Origin: Bryoerythrophyllum caledonicum
Lineage: Eukaryota; Streptophyta; Bryopsida; Pottiales; Pottiaceae
Assembly: GCA_963971425.1 (NCBI GenBank)
Contig: OZ020524.1
Location: 18,901,022 to 18,965,021, forward strand
DNA length: 64,000 bases
Direction of reading: 5' to 3'
The position numbers were made by a program, and so were the translations under genes. A model generated the notes under the pieces. It did no database searches. It saw nothing but the letters and a program-made list of their open reading frames with translations, and had not been told where the DNA came from. This document shows, one piece after another, positions 22,801 to 34,282 of the stretch (position 1 is the stretch's first letter; the number at the start of each line of letters is the position of its first letter).

Positions 22801-23223
22801 ATCTGAGTCATCACTCAAAATGTGAATTGTTTCAGAACCCGACTCAACTTTGATTGTCCGAGGACCACTATCCTGTTGGTTGCTTGTAATTGAGACACGA
22901 GATGCCAACATTTGGCTGGATGAACTGTGCGTATTATCTCTAACGCCGTACACTTTAAAAGTTCCACACTTGAGCAGCCATGATTTCCCTTCGTTAGTAG
23001 TGACGGCTTCTTGACCTATGGTGTGAGTAACAACTCCGGACTCTAAATCACGTACTTCTTCATCAACATAAACTGAAGCCTCCAATAAATGGAATCTAGA
23101 AGAAAGTCGACTCGCACTAACAGAGCAATGACCATCGAAAGACACACGGAACGTAATTGGGATTTCTTGACCATCACCATGAATCAGAACTGTGCCTAAA
23201 CTACCTACATCAGCAGACGACAT
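19880..23223 (-). pseudogene. MULE transposase-like gene with two in-frame stops
   Basis: Two exons: 23223-21094 and 21010-19880, with an 83-bp GT-AG intron, phase 0. The encoded length is about 1,085 codons. The N-terminal half has zinc-binding pairs (CLGHLQCVNNQCAYLDR, and CVHIGCHKHPVKKG). A DDE-like core follows: MMFDHVKRVKGWTT, FMADTAQANW, then CLFHWTQSLEKH, the usual Asp and C-x2-H-W signature of MULE transposases. Frames are intact except TGA at 21478-21480 (VIAE-stop-HGIL) and TAA at 20222-20224. The basic C-terminal end has RRFGKNIRRN. A decayed paralog lies at 12031-12740. It fits the autonomous transposase of the surrounding MULE. The family call rests on the core motifs; the N-terminal zinc region is not assigned. 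Confidence 0.75.
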
Positions 23224-23910
23224 GACGAAGAATTTTAGAAGTCCAAGTATGAAATGAGAGAGTTAAACCAAGCGACCTGATTAGATTTATATTGAGAACT
23301 AATCAATTATTATATTCTATCAAATTATGGATGAACAACATGATAAAGAGTATGACAAAAAATTGGGCAAGTCTAGATCCGTTTTATGTGTCGTGCTAGA
23401 TAGAACACATAATGGAGACTGACAATGTTCAAAATGATGGCGTTCTTGACATAAACAACTTCCCCGATCTACCTGACCACAAAATAGATAAATTACCAGT
23501 TGGAAATTGAAATGAGTGAGGTATTATAATTCTAAATCAGCGTGTAGTAGTCGAACTTTGGAATTAACATAAATACACTTATGTTATTAATAAGCGTGAA
23601 AGGTGGCTAAGCGCGCTTCAAAAAATCTAAACATAATGTACAAAATAGGTGTAGTGCATGTAATTGAAGTCTCACAAGGTCATAAAGGTTGATATAATTA
23701 TTAGTTTCTAATTAAAAATAATGATAAACGATAGCGGGTGACAGCTTAATAGCTATGATAAGCTCTGACAAAAGTTACACTATTGAATATAGCAATAATG
23801 AAGTGTATTGTTGTCATTGGATTTCTGTTGATTTTCATGAGCAACATCTTCATTTCACAAATTGTCGAATTTGATAAGTTGAGTGAGATGGAAAATCTGG
23901 CATATCTCAG

Positions 23911-24382
23911 ATGACTAGCAAGTGTAGCTACCAATCTCTTGATCCATCGTGTGAGAAGAAGAGGAGACGAAGGAAGCGAGGTTTTTTGTTTTCAAGTCGT
24001 AAGGAGTTGCAGAGATCTAGGATGGGAAAGCGAAAGGCATTTTGTAGTCAGTTGGACATTTCCGAAACCACAAAGGTGTTGTCCTTTAACTCCACCGAGC
24101 GTGATAGTGATTGCGAACTTGAAAACATTGAAGAGAATGAAGGAGAGTCATTGTCTCAGGTATTGGTAATAGCTTTGTTGAATCGAAGTTATATTTGAAT
24201 TTCTTCTCAAATGTTATTCTAGGCTTTTTGTGTATTCTGTGATATCGAAGTTCTTTGAGCCTATCTATTGAACTTCTTTCGCATGGGTTTGTCAGGCAAA
24301 ACTTGCGGAAAGAAGCGAAGCTCAATGCAACAATATATCGGGTAGTATATCATCTCCACAAACAAGGCCTTCGGGAGAAGAG
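23911..24382 (+). CDS. Small two-exon gene of unknown function inside the MULE (partial model)
   Basis: Exon 1 (23911-24159) opens MTSKCSYQSLDPSCEKKRRR and ends with an acidic run (ELENIEENEGESLSQ) before a GT donor. Exon 2 (24296-24382) reads AKLAERSEAQCNNISGS and ends at another GT donor. Both junctions are phase 0, which supports a real gene. A KKRRRRKRG stretch looks like a nuclear localisation signal. Further exons are not identified, so the 3' end is unknown. It could be an accessory MULE gene; no family is recognised. Confidence 0.4.
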
Positions 24383-26657
24383 GTTAGCTTTCACTATTCA
24401 TACTCAAGTCAGACGTATTTGCACTTTACATTCATAGCGTATATTGCACTTTACATTCATAGCGTATATTGCACGGCCCTAATCTCACTACACCGATTAC
24501 CAAAATACGTAATTGAAATAGCATTGATCATAGAAACTCATCTGCATCAAATCCATGGGTCACAAGTTTAGGTTGACGTTTTACAGTGAAGCAGGTGTGT
24601 GTATGTTTTAGGAACCTGAATAGTCCTTACTCTATCAAGATCCCAAATGCCATATTTTCAAAAGTATTGAATAGAGTCGTATTCGGTGTACAAAAGAAAT
24701 TCAAATCCTTGTACTTGCATTTCATGAGCGTATTTGTTCATGATTAAGGCTTGTCTTTGCAGAACTTATTTTTAAATCGATATTTAGTGCGTAGGCAAAA
24801 ATCATCTATCTCATTCATCACGTTATGACGGCTGATAGAGGTTAGGTACAAGAATATTTGTGGCAGTAGGCATTGAACTCAAAGTGTTTAGGCTACATCA
24901 GTTAGGCTGTTGATATTCTTCGTGTGAACGAATGAGGATGGATGATTTTTCATGCACGATGGAAGTTCGGTTAAGGGTAAACGCCTGTCCAGGCCCAGGT
25001 CTGCGTTTCTTCGAAGACGGCTTCCTGACCGGTTCTCTTCATCTCTTGTACTCACAAGCCGCAAAGTTGTTGCAGTGAAGGTCTCTTGGTGAAGGTCTCC
25101 GTGCAAATTCTGACGCATTCTGTGGGTGTGGCAGGTATCGCGAAGCACGAGCAAGGAAATGGCTGCGGTACCGTCACCGAGCGTTGAGGTATAAAAACTG
25201 ACCTATATTTGGACTTGCTTCGGGTTAGGGCTTGAAATCTGTGACGTCGTTGGTTCGCGATTGGATTCAATACCTGAAGCGCTTTCGCTGCATACCCAAA
25301 GTTGAACTTTCCTGGAGATACAACCGACGTAATCCAAACGTTCGTGACTCCCGATCCAACTGTCTCGTCTACCTCTCTCGCGGTTTCGACTACCACACCC
25401 TCAAACCTACTATTACCTCACCCTCGAACTATGCGGTTCTACTTGAGCCAACTACCTAGATCATACCCGCCCGACATGACCTGAAGAAGGACGGCAGGAG
25501 TCCTCGTGCACGAGGCCTCCTACTGGACTCTTTTAGTTACTATCTAGACTGTTCCGACTTCCTCACATCATGTCCCGACTACCTAGCTCTTCTCCTGTCC
25601 CGACATCTTCTCTACAACTCCCGACTACCTTTCTCTCCTCCTGTCCCGATTGTGTTGCGTTTTGATGAGCTCAAGACCGATTGGTTCAGGCATATTCAGG
25701 TAGTTCGGTTTAGTCATATTCAATACAGATTGGTTTCGGCATATTTAGGCAGTTCAGGCTGTTCAGGCATATTCTTGCGACCGCCTTATATGCTTCTTCT
25801 GGAAGTCACTCAAGGATATTTGCTATTCCGAAACCCGCAAGGCAGGAGTGACGAAACCTGGTGGGAGCAATCCCACCTTTTTTAAACTTGGGTTTTGATG
25901 CCATTCTGTAGAGGTTCTCTGAACTGTCCCCGGACTTAGCGCATTAATGACGTCGGTTCTATACTGCTTTGGGAACAATAGTAGCAATGAATGTCACACC
26001 GAGTTGTAATTCAGTACCTTGGAGATGGTCTCGTTCCAACAAGCTGCGATGCCAGATGTCGTTCACCACTTGTATCCTAGCACATAGACATTATCACCCC
26101 AAGCACCGTCGTGAGAGGTGGCCTTGATCCAATTTCTGACGTCGCATGAAACTATATCAACACCATGATAACCGAATCGGTTATAGACGTAGCCAGAGAA
26201 CGGAATCAACAACGGACCTTGCATGAAAACTCAGTAGATTACAGACGTTGCATGATACTTTCATCAGATGATAAGAACAACCGACAAGGGGACGTACCTC
26301 ACTGTAGACATCCGTTGGGCTGGTGTTATCCCAGTGGTTGAAGGAAACAGAGTTCAAGACAGATCGTCTTGTTGTGAGCTCGGTCAAAGTATGAGATCTA
26401 TTGTTGATCTCAGCTCGGGTCAAGTCTATGGAGAACGTTGCGGATCCACTGCTATTCTAGTCCAAAAATCTCCTCGTGAGCAGCACCCATGTAACAAATG
26501 CAAGTGATCTAAACGAGTGATGTTGGTTCGCTAGACTCTACTCTGAGATGCAACAGAGATTGGAAATCAGTGGAAACTCAGTGGAAATCGATGTATTCCA
26601 CATCATGAGAGTGTTGTGTGGGACTTTGGCTGTTAATAGGAAGTTGACAGAAGAACG
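24383..26657. other. MULE interior without recognised gene
   Basis: Mostly non-coding. A short potential first exon occurs at 25159-25188 (MAAVPSPSVE before a GTATAA donor). Degenerate TCCCGACTACCT-type units run at about 25360-25650, and CAGGCATATT-type units at about 25685-25775. No other gene is supported. Confidence 0.4.
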
Positions 26658-26711
26658 ATGGAGCCCCCTCTCGGAGAGAGTTCGGCACCGAACCCTCCTG
26701 TTGTTACGACT
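26658..26711 (+). other. Alternative first exon of the ParB/methyltransferase gene
   Basis: ATG plus 17 codons (MEPPLGESSAPNPPVVTT) end at a GTAAGT donor in phase 0. The next exon candidate (26858-26917, MTKDGELLEPSAPNPCLATE) has the same SAPNP motif, phase and donor type. They look like a tandemly duplicated first exon; either could splice in frame to 27842. Confidence 0.4.
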
Positions 26712-26857
26712 GTAAGTCCTCCAGTTGATTTCGGTTCTGGATATGTATTTCTCCTGTACATGCGCTTGGTGCGCTCGATGCGAAATGTTTTTAAAAACCT
26801 TTCGGGATTATTCTAGCTGAATCCAGATTCTCTTGTTGGTCACAGAAGGGAGCCGAG

Positions 26858-29800
26858 ATGACTAAGGACGGAGAGCTGCTGGAGCCTTCGGCCCCGAACC
26901 CTTGCTTGGCGACCGAGGTAAGCCTTAATATTCTGCCTGAATTGTACACTTTGTCCATACTATATATTTGTTTATATGGAGGTAAGGTTCTGTATCATGG
27001 AGATGCTCTTTGTGCTTTTGTTCGATTTGAAATAATGTCAATTAAATTAGACTTTTCATGGAAATTATCCTGTGCTCAAGAGATCACGAGTTGCCTGATG
27101 AGGCTTCGGCGCCGAAGCCTCATCAGGCAACCTATCATTTCTTCTATGAAATATGTATCAAGTTGATTTATCAAGTTGAATTTCGTCCATTTCCTTGGTT
27201 TTGTTTGTGCTTAGCTATAATTTTGTGATATTTGTCTTTGGATGCCGCAAGAAGAATGCTTTTGCTTTGAAGATTTTATTTAGGATTTATATATCGGTTC
27301 ATGAATCATGTTCTTCACGTCTTCAATTGTCCACTTAGAACATGATTCATAGATTTAGATTTCGTAGTTGGGTTTCAAGACGATTGGCAATTTATATTTG
27401 ATGAACTGTCATTCTCATGTTGAATTCATTGCGGATGCCATGATTGACTTTGCCACGGTTATTTGTATTTTTGTTGCGTTCAACTTGTCCAGTTGAGTTT
27501 AACATGTTTTTTTAAATATTATATTTGCATGAGTGTATTACAACAACTTGAACTAATTAGCATTTACTTCAATTTATAATCGCTTGATAATATTTGTAGA
27601 TCAGTTTAAGATGCTTCTTAGAGAAACATATTGTCTAACCGTAGCTTAAGTATTTAGATATGGATATCCTATTTCATGCCCCATGTTTAATGTGCCGCAT
27701 GTGTTAACCCTGACTATTTTGATATGTATTGAGACCACTCTACTTTCATGATATGCGTGTTACCTTGATTTGTTATCTTGAAAGCTTTGGCATTATCTAG
27801 TATTGCTATGATTTAGTGAATTCTTTAATATTTGGATACAGGTCTCTGATTCGGTGGATTCAGTTGCCGACTCCGACGATTGCACAACGGTGAAGTGTCC
27901 ACCAAATTGCCACGATGCTAAAGAAGGGGAGCGATTGCGGCGCAAGTTGGAGAAGCGAGACTATCACTCCGTTTTAAATAGCATGCGATCTTTGGATTCA
28001 GGGTTACGAATCCCATAATGCAGGCTCATACCTTTGCCACGAGTTAGACCAGTTCAAGAGGTGGATGTCCGACGCTTGGAGATTCTTTTTGAAGATTGTG
28101 ATGGATATGATGATGCAGATCGTGCTCTTTACGTGTCCATCTACAACGATAAGGAGACCGCTACTGACGTTGGAGACGAGCATCGGACTTGTTGGGGTTA
28201 TCATTGGCATGATGCAAATGACCGGTTTGACGCCCAACTTGAGTCTTCACCTTTATACGCTCATCTGAGAGGTAAGATGTTTTATGTTTGGAATGGCAAT
28301 CACAGATTCTCCGCTTGGTGGCGCAAAATCAACAACGATCACTCTGAGGAGGCTCGCTGGCATTTCTCAGTCATCTGCATTGTCTTGGACCCCCGAGGCC
28401 GCATTGGACCTCTTCTGAATGCAATGAACGACGTTAACTGGTATGTCTTTGAAATTTCTATTTATTCAAATTCCTTATTTCATTTATTTTCTTTAACCAC
28501 TCTCAAATTAGGTCCACTCAAAATGATCATGTCAAGACTAGTCTCCCTGCTCGATTGACACGGATGCGATATTTTGGAGCACTTTCATTGGAGGACTTTC
28601 GTAGTATGCTGACTTCCACTGAGTACAAAACTTGTGGGAAAATCAAAAAGAGTAGGCCGACGTGGTTCCCTCTCACGGTTGATGTCTTCATCTCTTTTTT
28701 GTATCGGGTGCGTATTCTTTTATCACATTTGAGATTTCAAGATAATTTCACTCAATTTTTGATAAATACTTCGTTGCTGATAATAGAAACATATCCCCAC
28801 GCTGACATATCCCGTGCTTCTGATGAGGCTGTCCGTGAGTACAATGATCGTACTCAGGAGAAGGATAGGACTGCGGAGGCCGTGTGGGGGGTCATGCAGG
28901 CTGCTTCAGAAAAAGCCATTAAAGTCACTAAGCAGAGGGACTTTCTGAAGTACTTGACTGTGGCGAATCCTAGAAATGGGGAGGATTTCTTCAATCAGGT
29001 TAGAGCATTTCATCTCTATTTCTACTTTCATGTCATTTACATATACTGTCTTTCATGACTTTTCATATTTTATTTATTCTCATATATCATAAATATTTTT
29101 TATGGGCAACAGATCAATTTGCACTATAGTACAAATTCGAAGCTGGAGATGACGATTGAAAAGCTTCAAAAGATTGCAACATCTGTGGTGGAGCCAGAAT
29201 TCAAAGCCAAATGGCTTCGATGGTGGAATTCAGGCACTATGTGGCGAGCCGCCTACCGCTTCCTTCCTGCCAATTTTAAGGAGGCAGACCTTGATACTTG
29301 GCTCAACAAAGCCACATTTTGGGCTCAGGTAATGTGATTTCCTTGCATTCATTCTTCTACTTTTGTAACTTCATTTAATTCCACTCCTTGATTATATATC
29401 TTCATTGCAGATCGAAGACCGTGTTGTCAAGCAGTTCAATGAGATTTCTGGTGATGAATTGGGTAATATTGATTGGAGTGCATCTGGAGGCATCAAAAAG
29501 CCCTCAGATTTTGTGGAGTCTTGGAGAATTTTGCTTTGGGACAAAGCGTTCCAAACTTTTCTCCACCCAAATGCTATCCCTCCTTTTATGAAGGGATCCA
29601 TATTTGATAATCATCCTGGAGCTCAATTGGCAGAGAGACGGGTGTTATATCGGTAATATATGAACCTTATATATTTATAGTTGTCTCCTTTTACTACATT
29701 GAATTTTTTGAGCTTACTAAATATTTTTCTTTTGGCAGATATATGATGCGGGAGCTTATTACTAAACATGCCATTCCGTCTCAATCTCTCCCACCCTGTA

Positions 29801-31544
29801 TTGAAGTTTGGATCAAGCTTTCCTCCGACCTTTACATGTATACTCCAGTGCAGCAAAAGAGGTACGCAGCCAATCACCTCCAAGCTGGGCGTTGGTACCT
29901 TGATTGTTCACCAAACTATACTCCGGACGATGAGGTACACATTAGGAATAGCCTTGATGCTGCTTCTGTGTCTCCTATTGGAGCTACCAACGTTGTCGAC
30001 CTTCTTGAGGAAGACTCCATTCAACCAATTCATGTTCGTGGCGACGGTTCTTCTCAGAAGAAGAAACCTTTGACCAAAGCCCAGAAGCAGGCGGTAGACA
30101 AGGTTGCACAAGTGAAGGAGGTGGGAGATGCCACTACTGCTGCGGCCTCTAGTCTTCCTACATTCTCAGTATTACCTAGCAATATCACTGCCCCAACAAG
30201 TGACCAACATGGTATGTTACCACACTCTTCATCTCAGTTCCCTACCACTTCAAGTGTTGCACAAGCCACGGAGGAGCTCCTTGGGCAACGGAAAGTCCGC
30301 CAGCTGCCCTCTGCTTCCACCTCTGTTGCACAGATACATCCTTTGGAGGTGATGTTGGAAAATGCGTCCCTTTTTGCGGTAATGGAGACTCTTGGTAGGC
30401 CAGCAGGCCCTGATTAATTATGGGAGAAGCTTCATCAATTTATTACCCAGGTATTTTTTCATATATATTACCTATTTTGGTTATTTAGACTATTCATCAA
30501 ATTATTCATCATTTCATCTCATTTCTTATTGTTTCATGTAGGTTGGTTCTGGTCGAACACGTCGTGTGTCTTCTCCACATTGTAAGAACACCGGTCTGGA
30601 TCTCATCATCGCCAACATTCCAGAGAATCTGCCAGTGCCTGGCACTTCAATGCCCCCTTCGACAATTCCACAATGGAATTCACAACCTGAGCGGTATGTA
30701 GAGTCCATTTTTGAGTTTGGTGATGCATATTTGCCTGATGACGCCGCCATTCTTCTTTTCCACTGCGATGATCGTACACTCTGCTGCGAAGTTGAAGAAG
30801 TTGCGGAGCAGTATAGCTTCCACCTTTGTAAAAATTGGTGGGGAATTAATGATATTGCCTTGGCATCTCCAAAGTTCCCCTCGACCACGGTACGTTTTAT
30901 TTTCCAATTCCATTGTCTCTTTTGGAATTTTGTTTAGCAATTGTGATTTTTAATGGATTGGGTCTATTGCAGTCGCATCGCTTTTGGATCCAGCTCTTTG
31001 TCCGTGATGAACCCATTCAATCATAGTTCTCTATCATAGAGAATCGCGAGCTTTCGGATGTGGGTCTCGAAGTTGAGCAGACTGACACTTTTTTCAATCT
31101 TACCACTGTCAAGAACCAGCTCATGCAAGGGAGTTTGCCCTGGCGTGGTGCACGGAAAAAAGATCCCCTTTTCATGCAAGTCTTGATTGAGCCCTTCACA
31201 AAACCTGGTGACATCGTGTTGGATTGGAAGGCCTCCACTGGTACCCTTCATGAACTCTTTATTTATTTTTGCAATTTGATTTCTTGTTAACCATTATCAT
31301 ATGATTATTTATATGTTTTCTAATCCTTGCAGGTGCCTCTATTCGTGCCTGCCAAGCCATTGGTAGGCACATAGTTGCATTTGAAGATGATCCTGATATC
31401 TTCACTACAATCCTACAGCCTTTGGTTGCTAAGCCTTCTCCTCCTCCGGCGGTTGCCATGAAGGCTGTTAGGATGGCTAGCCAGCCTCTCTTAGAGGAGC
31501 GCCCATCAAAGAAGCCAAAACGCAATCGATTTGCCTGTGCATAA
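26858..31544 (+). pseudogene. ParB-like plus beta-class DNA methyltransferase-like gene carried by the MULE
   Basis: About ten exons joined by GT-AG introns. Examples are 26858-26917, 27842-28440, 28512-28707, 29113-29328, 29411-29652, 29739-30450, 30542-30889, 30973-31240 and 31333-31544. The 28787-28998 junction is not in perfect phase. The N-terminal domain contains YVWNGNHRFSAW, a ParB-type G-x-H-R box, followed by a basic/helical region. The C-terminal half has LDLIIANIPENLP at the motif IV position, then FTKPGDIVLDWKASTG (motif I) and GRHIVAFEDD. The order IV then I is that of beta-class N4/N6 amino-methyltransferases. DPPY is not conserved and motif I lacks the usual PFAG, so activity is doubtful. 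In-frame stops: TAA 28016, TAA 30415, TAG 31024. An acidic last exon may follow (about 31628-31812). Confidence 0.6.
27091..27130. repeat. Perfect 40-bp palindrome in intron 1 of the ParB/methyltransferase gene
   Basis: Arms TTGCCTGATGAGGCTTCGGC and its exact complement meet at 27110/27111 with no spacer. Read forward it encodes EASAPKPHQAT, resembling the SAPNP first-exon motif, so it may have arisen from a third exon-1 copy. The RNA would form a very stable hairpin. Confidence 0.9.
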
Positions 31545-31627
31545 GTTTTTTTTTATTTATCCATTCTAAAATATTTGTAATCCATATACTCTACTTGTTA
31601 GCGGATCACTAACTGTATGTTATGCAG

Positions 31628-31812
31628 AGCTTTTTCGTTCGAGCCTTGCAGAGGCTTTCACGCTTCCAAGCTATGCCGAGGATATGGCTATTGCATATAC
31701 ACACACTCCTTCTCCAGCTCCTTCTCCCCGCCGCGCATTCCATTCCAGTGTGGAACAATTTATGGATGTTGAGGCTTCGGAAGGGGATGTTAGTGAGGGA
31801 TATAGTAGTTAG
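31628..31812 (+). other. Possible last exon of the ParB/methyltransferase gene
   Basis: After TATGCAG, one frame reads ELFRSSLAEAFTLPSYAED and then a Pro/Ser-rich and acidic tail ending EGYSS-stop at 31812. Coding character is good, but the upstream donor is unclear because the preceding exon ends in TAA at 31542-31544. Confidence 0.35.
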
Positions 31813-32289
31813 GAAGGGTCTTCACTTGTAGCCCATGATTTTACTAGTATTTGTATTTTCAGTGTCATTGACTTGTGAGTCCGACATGCATATGTTTTAT
31901 GTGCAATTTGGCTAACAATCATTTCATGTGTTTCTATATATTTATTTTATATATTATCTATTTTGTATATGGCCTAGTACTATTCATAGTTTTATTTGTG
32001 AGCCATAAATAGTGACTAATGTATTAAATATAATGAAGTAAATAAATTGGTAGAATTTATGAGAATTTAGCCTTAGTTAGTCAATTAGATGTGTGTATAT
32101 GATTAGCAAAGATATTTCACTCAAATTTGAATTTCTAGTTTAGCAAGGATTGTATTTATCAAAGTCATTTTGTATTAGTGGGTAACGGTGACTTATCTAG
32201 AGAAATGATATGGATGGAAGTTGTACTGGTTATCACTAACCAATATTAAAGCTTGAGGTTTCTCATTGCAAAAAACATGTTTTTAAATA

Positions 32290-32560
32290 ATTGAAAATAA
32301 AAATAAAATAAAAATATAGACAAAGAAGGAGAAGAAAAAGAAAATGAAGATAAAATTTTAAACAAGAAAAAATAGAAGAAGAAAAAAAGGTAAAAACATT
32401 ATTAAAAATAAAGAAAGAAAAAGAAAATATAAAAGAAGAAAAGAAGAAAATGAAGAAGAGTAAAAATGGAAAAGAAGAAGAAGAGAATCAATTTAAAAGA
32501 AAATGATAAGAAAATAATGGAAAGAGAAAAAGAAAAAGAAAAGAGAATGAAGAAAAATTT
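32290..32560 (+). repeat. Polypurine low-complexity tract
   Basis: About 270 bp of almost pure A/G on the plus strand (AAAGAAGAAG-type) lie close to the MULE right end. It is capable of triplex formation. Together with 31832-32289 (AT-rich, no gene seen) it fills the space between the methyltransferase gene and the TIR. Confidence 0.8.
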
Positions 32561-32717
32561 GCTTACAACAGATATAATGTCAAAATGCCCCACTCACTTT
32601 AAACAAATCCCACGGTTATAGAACCTCTAATTACTAAAAAAATCCATCCAACCTCTGATAATCCACGGTAATAAATCCCTAATATCTAAATTTTTGGAAC
32701 TTTCATCTCGCCGTCGC

Positions 32718-32777
32718 TTAAAATTCTCTGCTCACTGCTCACAGCTCACCGCTCTACGCTCACATAATAGCATTCCC
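32718..32777 (-). repeat. MULE right terminal inverted repeat
   Basis: Reverse complement begins GGGAATGCTATTATGTGAGC and continues with AGCGGTGAGCTGTGAGCAGT. It aligns to the left end over about 57 bp with roughly three-quarters identity by eye. Confidence 0.8.
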
Positions 32778-33132
32778 CATGAACACCCCGGGCAATGAAG
32801 AGATTTACTTTGTTGCGTTTGACAAATGGGACGTCATACAACACTTGGTAAACTTCGATGCATCGGTTTTTAAACGCCTCGTCGATGCAATGTTTCAAGT
32901 TTGCCTTATGGAAGCGCCGGTGATAGTTGTGTCGCGCCTCGATGTAGTGCGCACAATCATCAAAACTCCATGGCTCCACTACGTCCTCCCAACCTCGAAA
33001 AGCCAACTTCTCGGGATTATGAAGAACGTGCAACCGCTTCCGATGGGCGTTCCCCGCTCTTGCACGGGTCTTGTCTCGCTCCTCCTTGGCCAATTGTCCG
33101 GATGAAGACATGGTGTGCACGTGTGAATGCAA
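32778..33132 (-). pseudogene. N-terminal half of MULE-split cargo gene
   Basis: The half starts near MSSSGQLAKEERDKTRARAG and continues RKRLHVLHNPEKLAFRGWED, EPWSFDDCAHYIE and YHRRFHKANL. It ends EVYQVLYDVPFVKRNKVNLF-IARGVH at the insertion point. It matches the front of the intact-length paralog at 36450-36822 throughout. The final codons lie in the 11-bp target duplication. The basic N-terminus could be a nuclear-targeting segment; no known domain is recognised. GACGTC cluster 3 lies upstream. Confidence 0.75.
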
Positions 33133-33255
33133 AATTCTGGCGTGGATGGATGAATGAGACCTCGCACAACGCCCACATCCAGCTCAATGAAGAGATGGTG
33201 GATAGGAGTATGCGAGGCGGGGACAAATGAGGTCCCCTTCCATTAAAATAGTAAT

Positions 33256-33338
33256 CCGGTGGGGGCGGAGACGTCCCCGCCCCTGCCTCGGTAGGGGCGG
33301 AGACGTCTCCGCCCCACCAGGGCAGGGCGGGGACGTTT
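33256..33338. repeat. GACGTC palindromic module cluster 3 (upstream of split gene)
   Basis: Two complete palindromic units and one half unit (GGGCGGGGACGTTTGC) lie about 130 bp upstream of the minus-strand ORF starting at 33132. A flanking block to about 33625 is shared with 17745-18060. Confidence 0.75.
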
Positions 33339-33625
33339 GCTTGTAAATTGGGGGGGGGGGCATTTGTCTCGACAAAACTTTCCAAGGAGGCGTTTGAGGC
33401 CACTCTTGCTTGGCCGAGGCACTCCTCATCTCCATGAGGCGGGTGCACAATTAAATATGGGGTGATTTATTTTTGGTTCCGACAAGATCCTAATGCGCTT
33501 AAAATAACATGCAGATTATGTCTTTCCCTAGTTCTAGGGAGGAAGGCGAAATGGAAAGTACAACTTTTGTACTTTGACGGCATGCTCTCTAATAAGGAAC
33601 ACCTTTATTAGCTCCCTATTAGTTT
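33339..33625 (+). repeat. Duplicated block, partner of 17745-18060
   Basis: It matches the 17824-18060 segment with small indels (CTCCATGAGGCGGGTG, TTATTTTTGGTTCCGACAAG, AACACCTTTATTAGCTCCC). It ends where a TTAA-MITE copy begins. Confidence 0.7.
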
Positions 33626-33649
33626 TGGAGCAAACATAAGAGTGTAAAA

Positions 33650-34282
33650 AATTATTTCCTTCCAAATTTAAAAAAAAAATTCCTTGTCTTTAGTGGAAAA
33701 TAACGCTTCAACTCAAGTCAAAGATTTTCACATATTGCCAAAAATATAACGGGCAAGGTACCAAAAACAAAAACGTCTTACCACATAAAACTTAGAGATT
33801 TTAACTTTTTATACTTTTGATTTTTTCCACAACAATATGTGGTGTAGACCTTCATATTGACCATAAATATACATCAATCTAAAACATATCAAGTATCTAA
33901 AAACTAAAACGTTACTTGCCCATTTTTTAGCTTCCACTACTAGCATAGTTGACTTGAATAAGGTACATCCTTTTTCTACCTCTAACAATTGGTGTATAAG
34001 GAACTAACATCATCCTAAACTACCATTAGTAATGGATTTAGGCCTTATCTAGTGCAAAAATTTGATACCAAGTAGTGAATAGCATGGGAGCTATGCAAGC
34101 CTTTCAATCCGTGTGGTTAAAATTTATGAAATTTTGTGGGGACATTAACAAAGAAGTATTTATTGTGATCCTACGGTTAGATGTAGAAATAAGAAGGTTT
34201 TGTCTCCATTCTTAGGCATTATACTATAGCCTCGCAGTTTTGAAGTGTTTTTGGTGCAAAAATGCCTTGGTCCTTTAGGGAT
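33650..34282 (-). mobile_element. TTAA-MITE copy 2, truncated, with filler DNA
   Basis: It is related to the MITE at 4673-5596. It shares the CTTTAGTG..AAATA, CAATATGTGGTG..GACCTTCATATTGAC, CTAACATCAT and TCAATCCGTG blocks. The right end reads GGTCCTTTAGGG at about 34270-34281; the left end is truncated. At 34069-34099 a 31-bp stretch identical to the 18065 repeat replaces about 70 bp of MITE sequence. Confidence 0.7.

Larger units (their letters stand above)
18735..32777. mobile_element. 14.0-kb MULE (Mutator-like element) with gene cargo, nested in the hAT
   Basis: The duplication CATGAACACCC is present on both sides (18724-18734 and 32778-32788). Terminal inverted repeats of about 57 bp share GCTATT, TGTGAGC, AGCGGTGAGC and further GTGAGC units. 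The insertion cuts an ORF whose uncut paralog (36110-36822) shows the empty site. Inside are a MULE transposase (19880-23223, minus), a small two-exon gene (23911-24382, plus) and a ParB/methyltransferase-like gene (26858-31544 or further, plus). The long duplication (9-11 bp), long TIRs and matching transposase agree on Mutator type. All three main genes suggest decay by stop codons. Confidence 0.88.

Noticed and set aside
15437-31026. U-to-C RNA editing that would repair stops, as in organelles of some non-seed plants
   Set aside because: These are nuclear transposon genes; such editing is known only for organelle transcripts, and frameshifts would not be repaired.
32402-32593. Phe-rich minus-strand ORF as a membrane protein
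   Set aside because: It is the complement of the polypurine tract; the FFFF/LFS composition is an artefact.
17745-33625. Direct repeats 17745-18060 and 33256-33625 as LTRs of a retrotransposon
   Set aside because: There is no TG...CA end structure, no reverse transcriptase between them, and the interval is explained by the split gene plus MULE.
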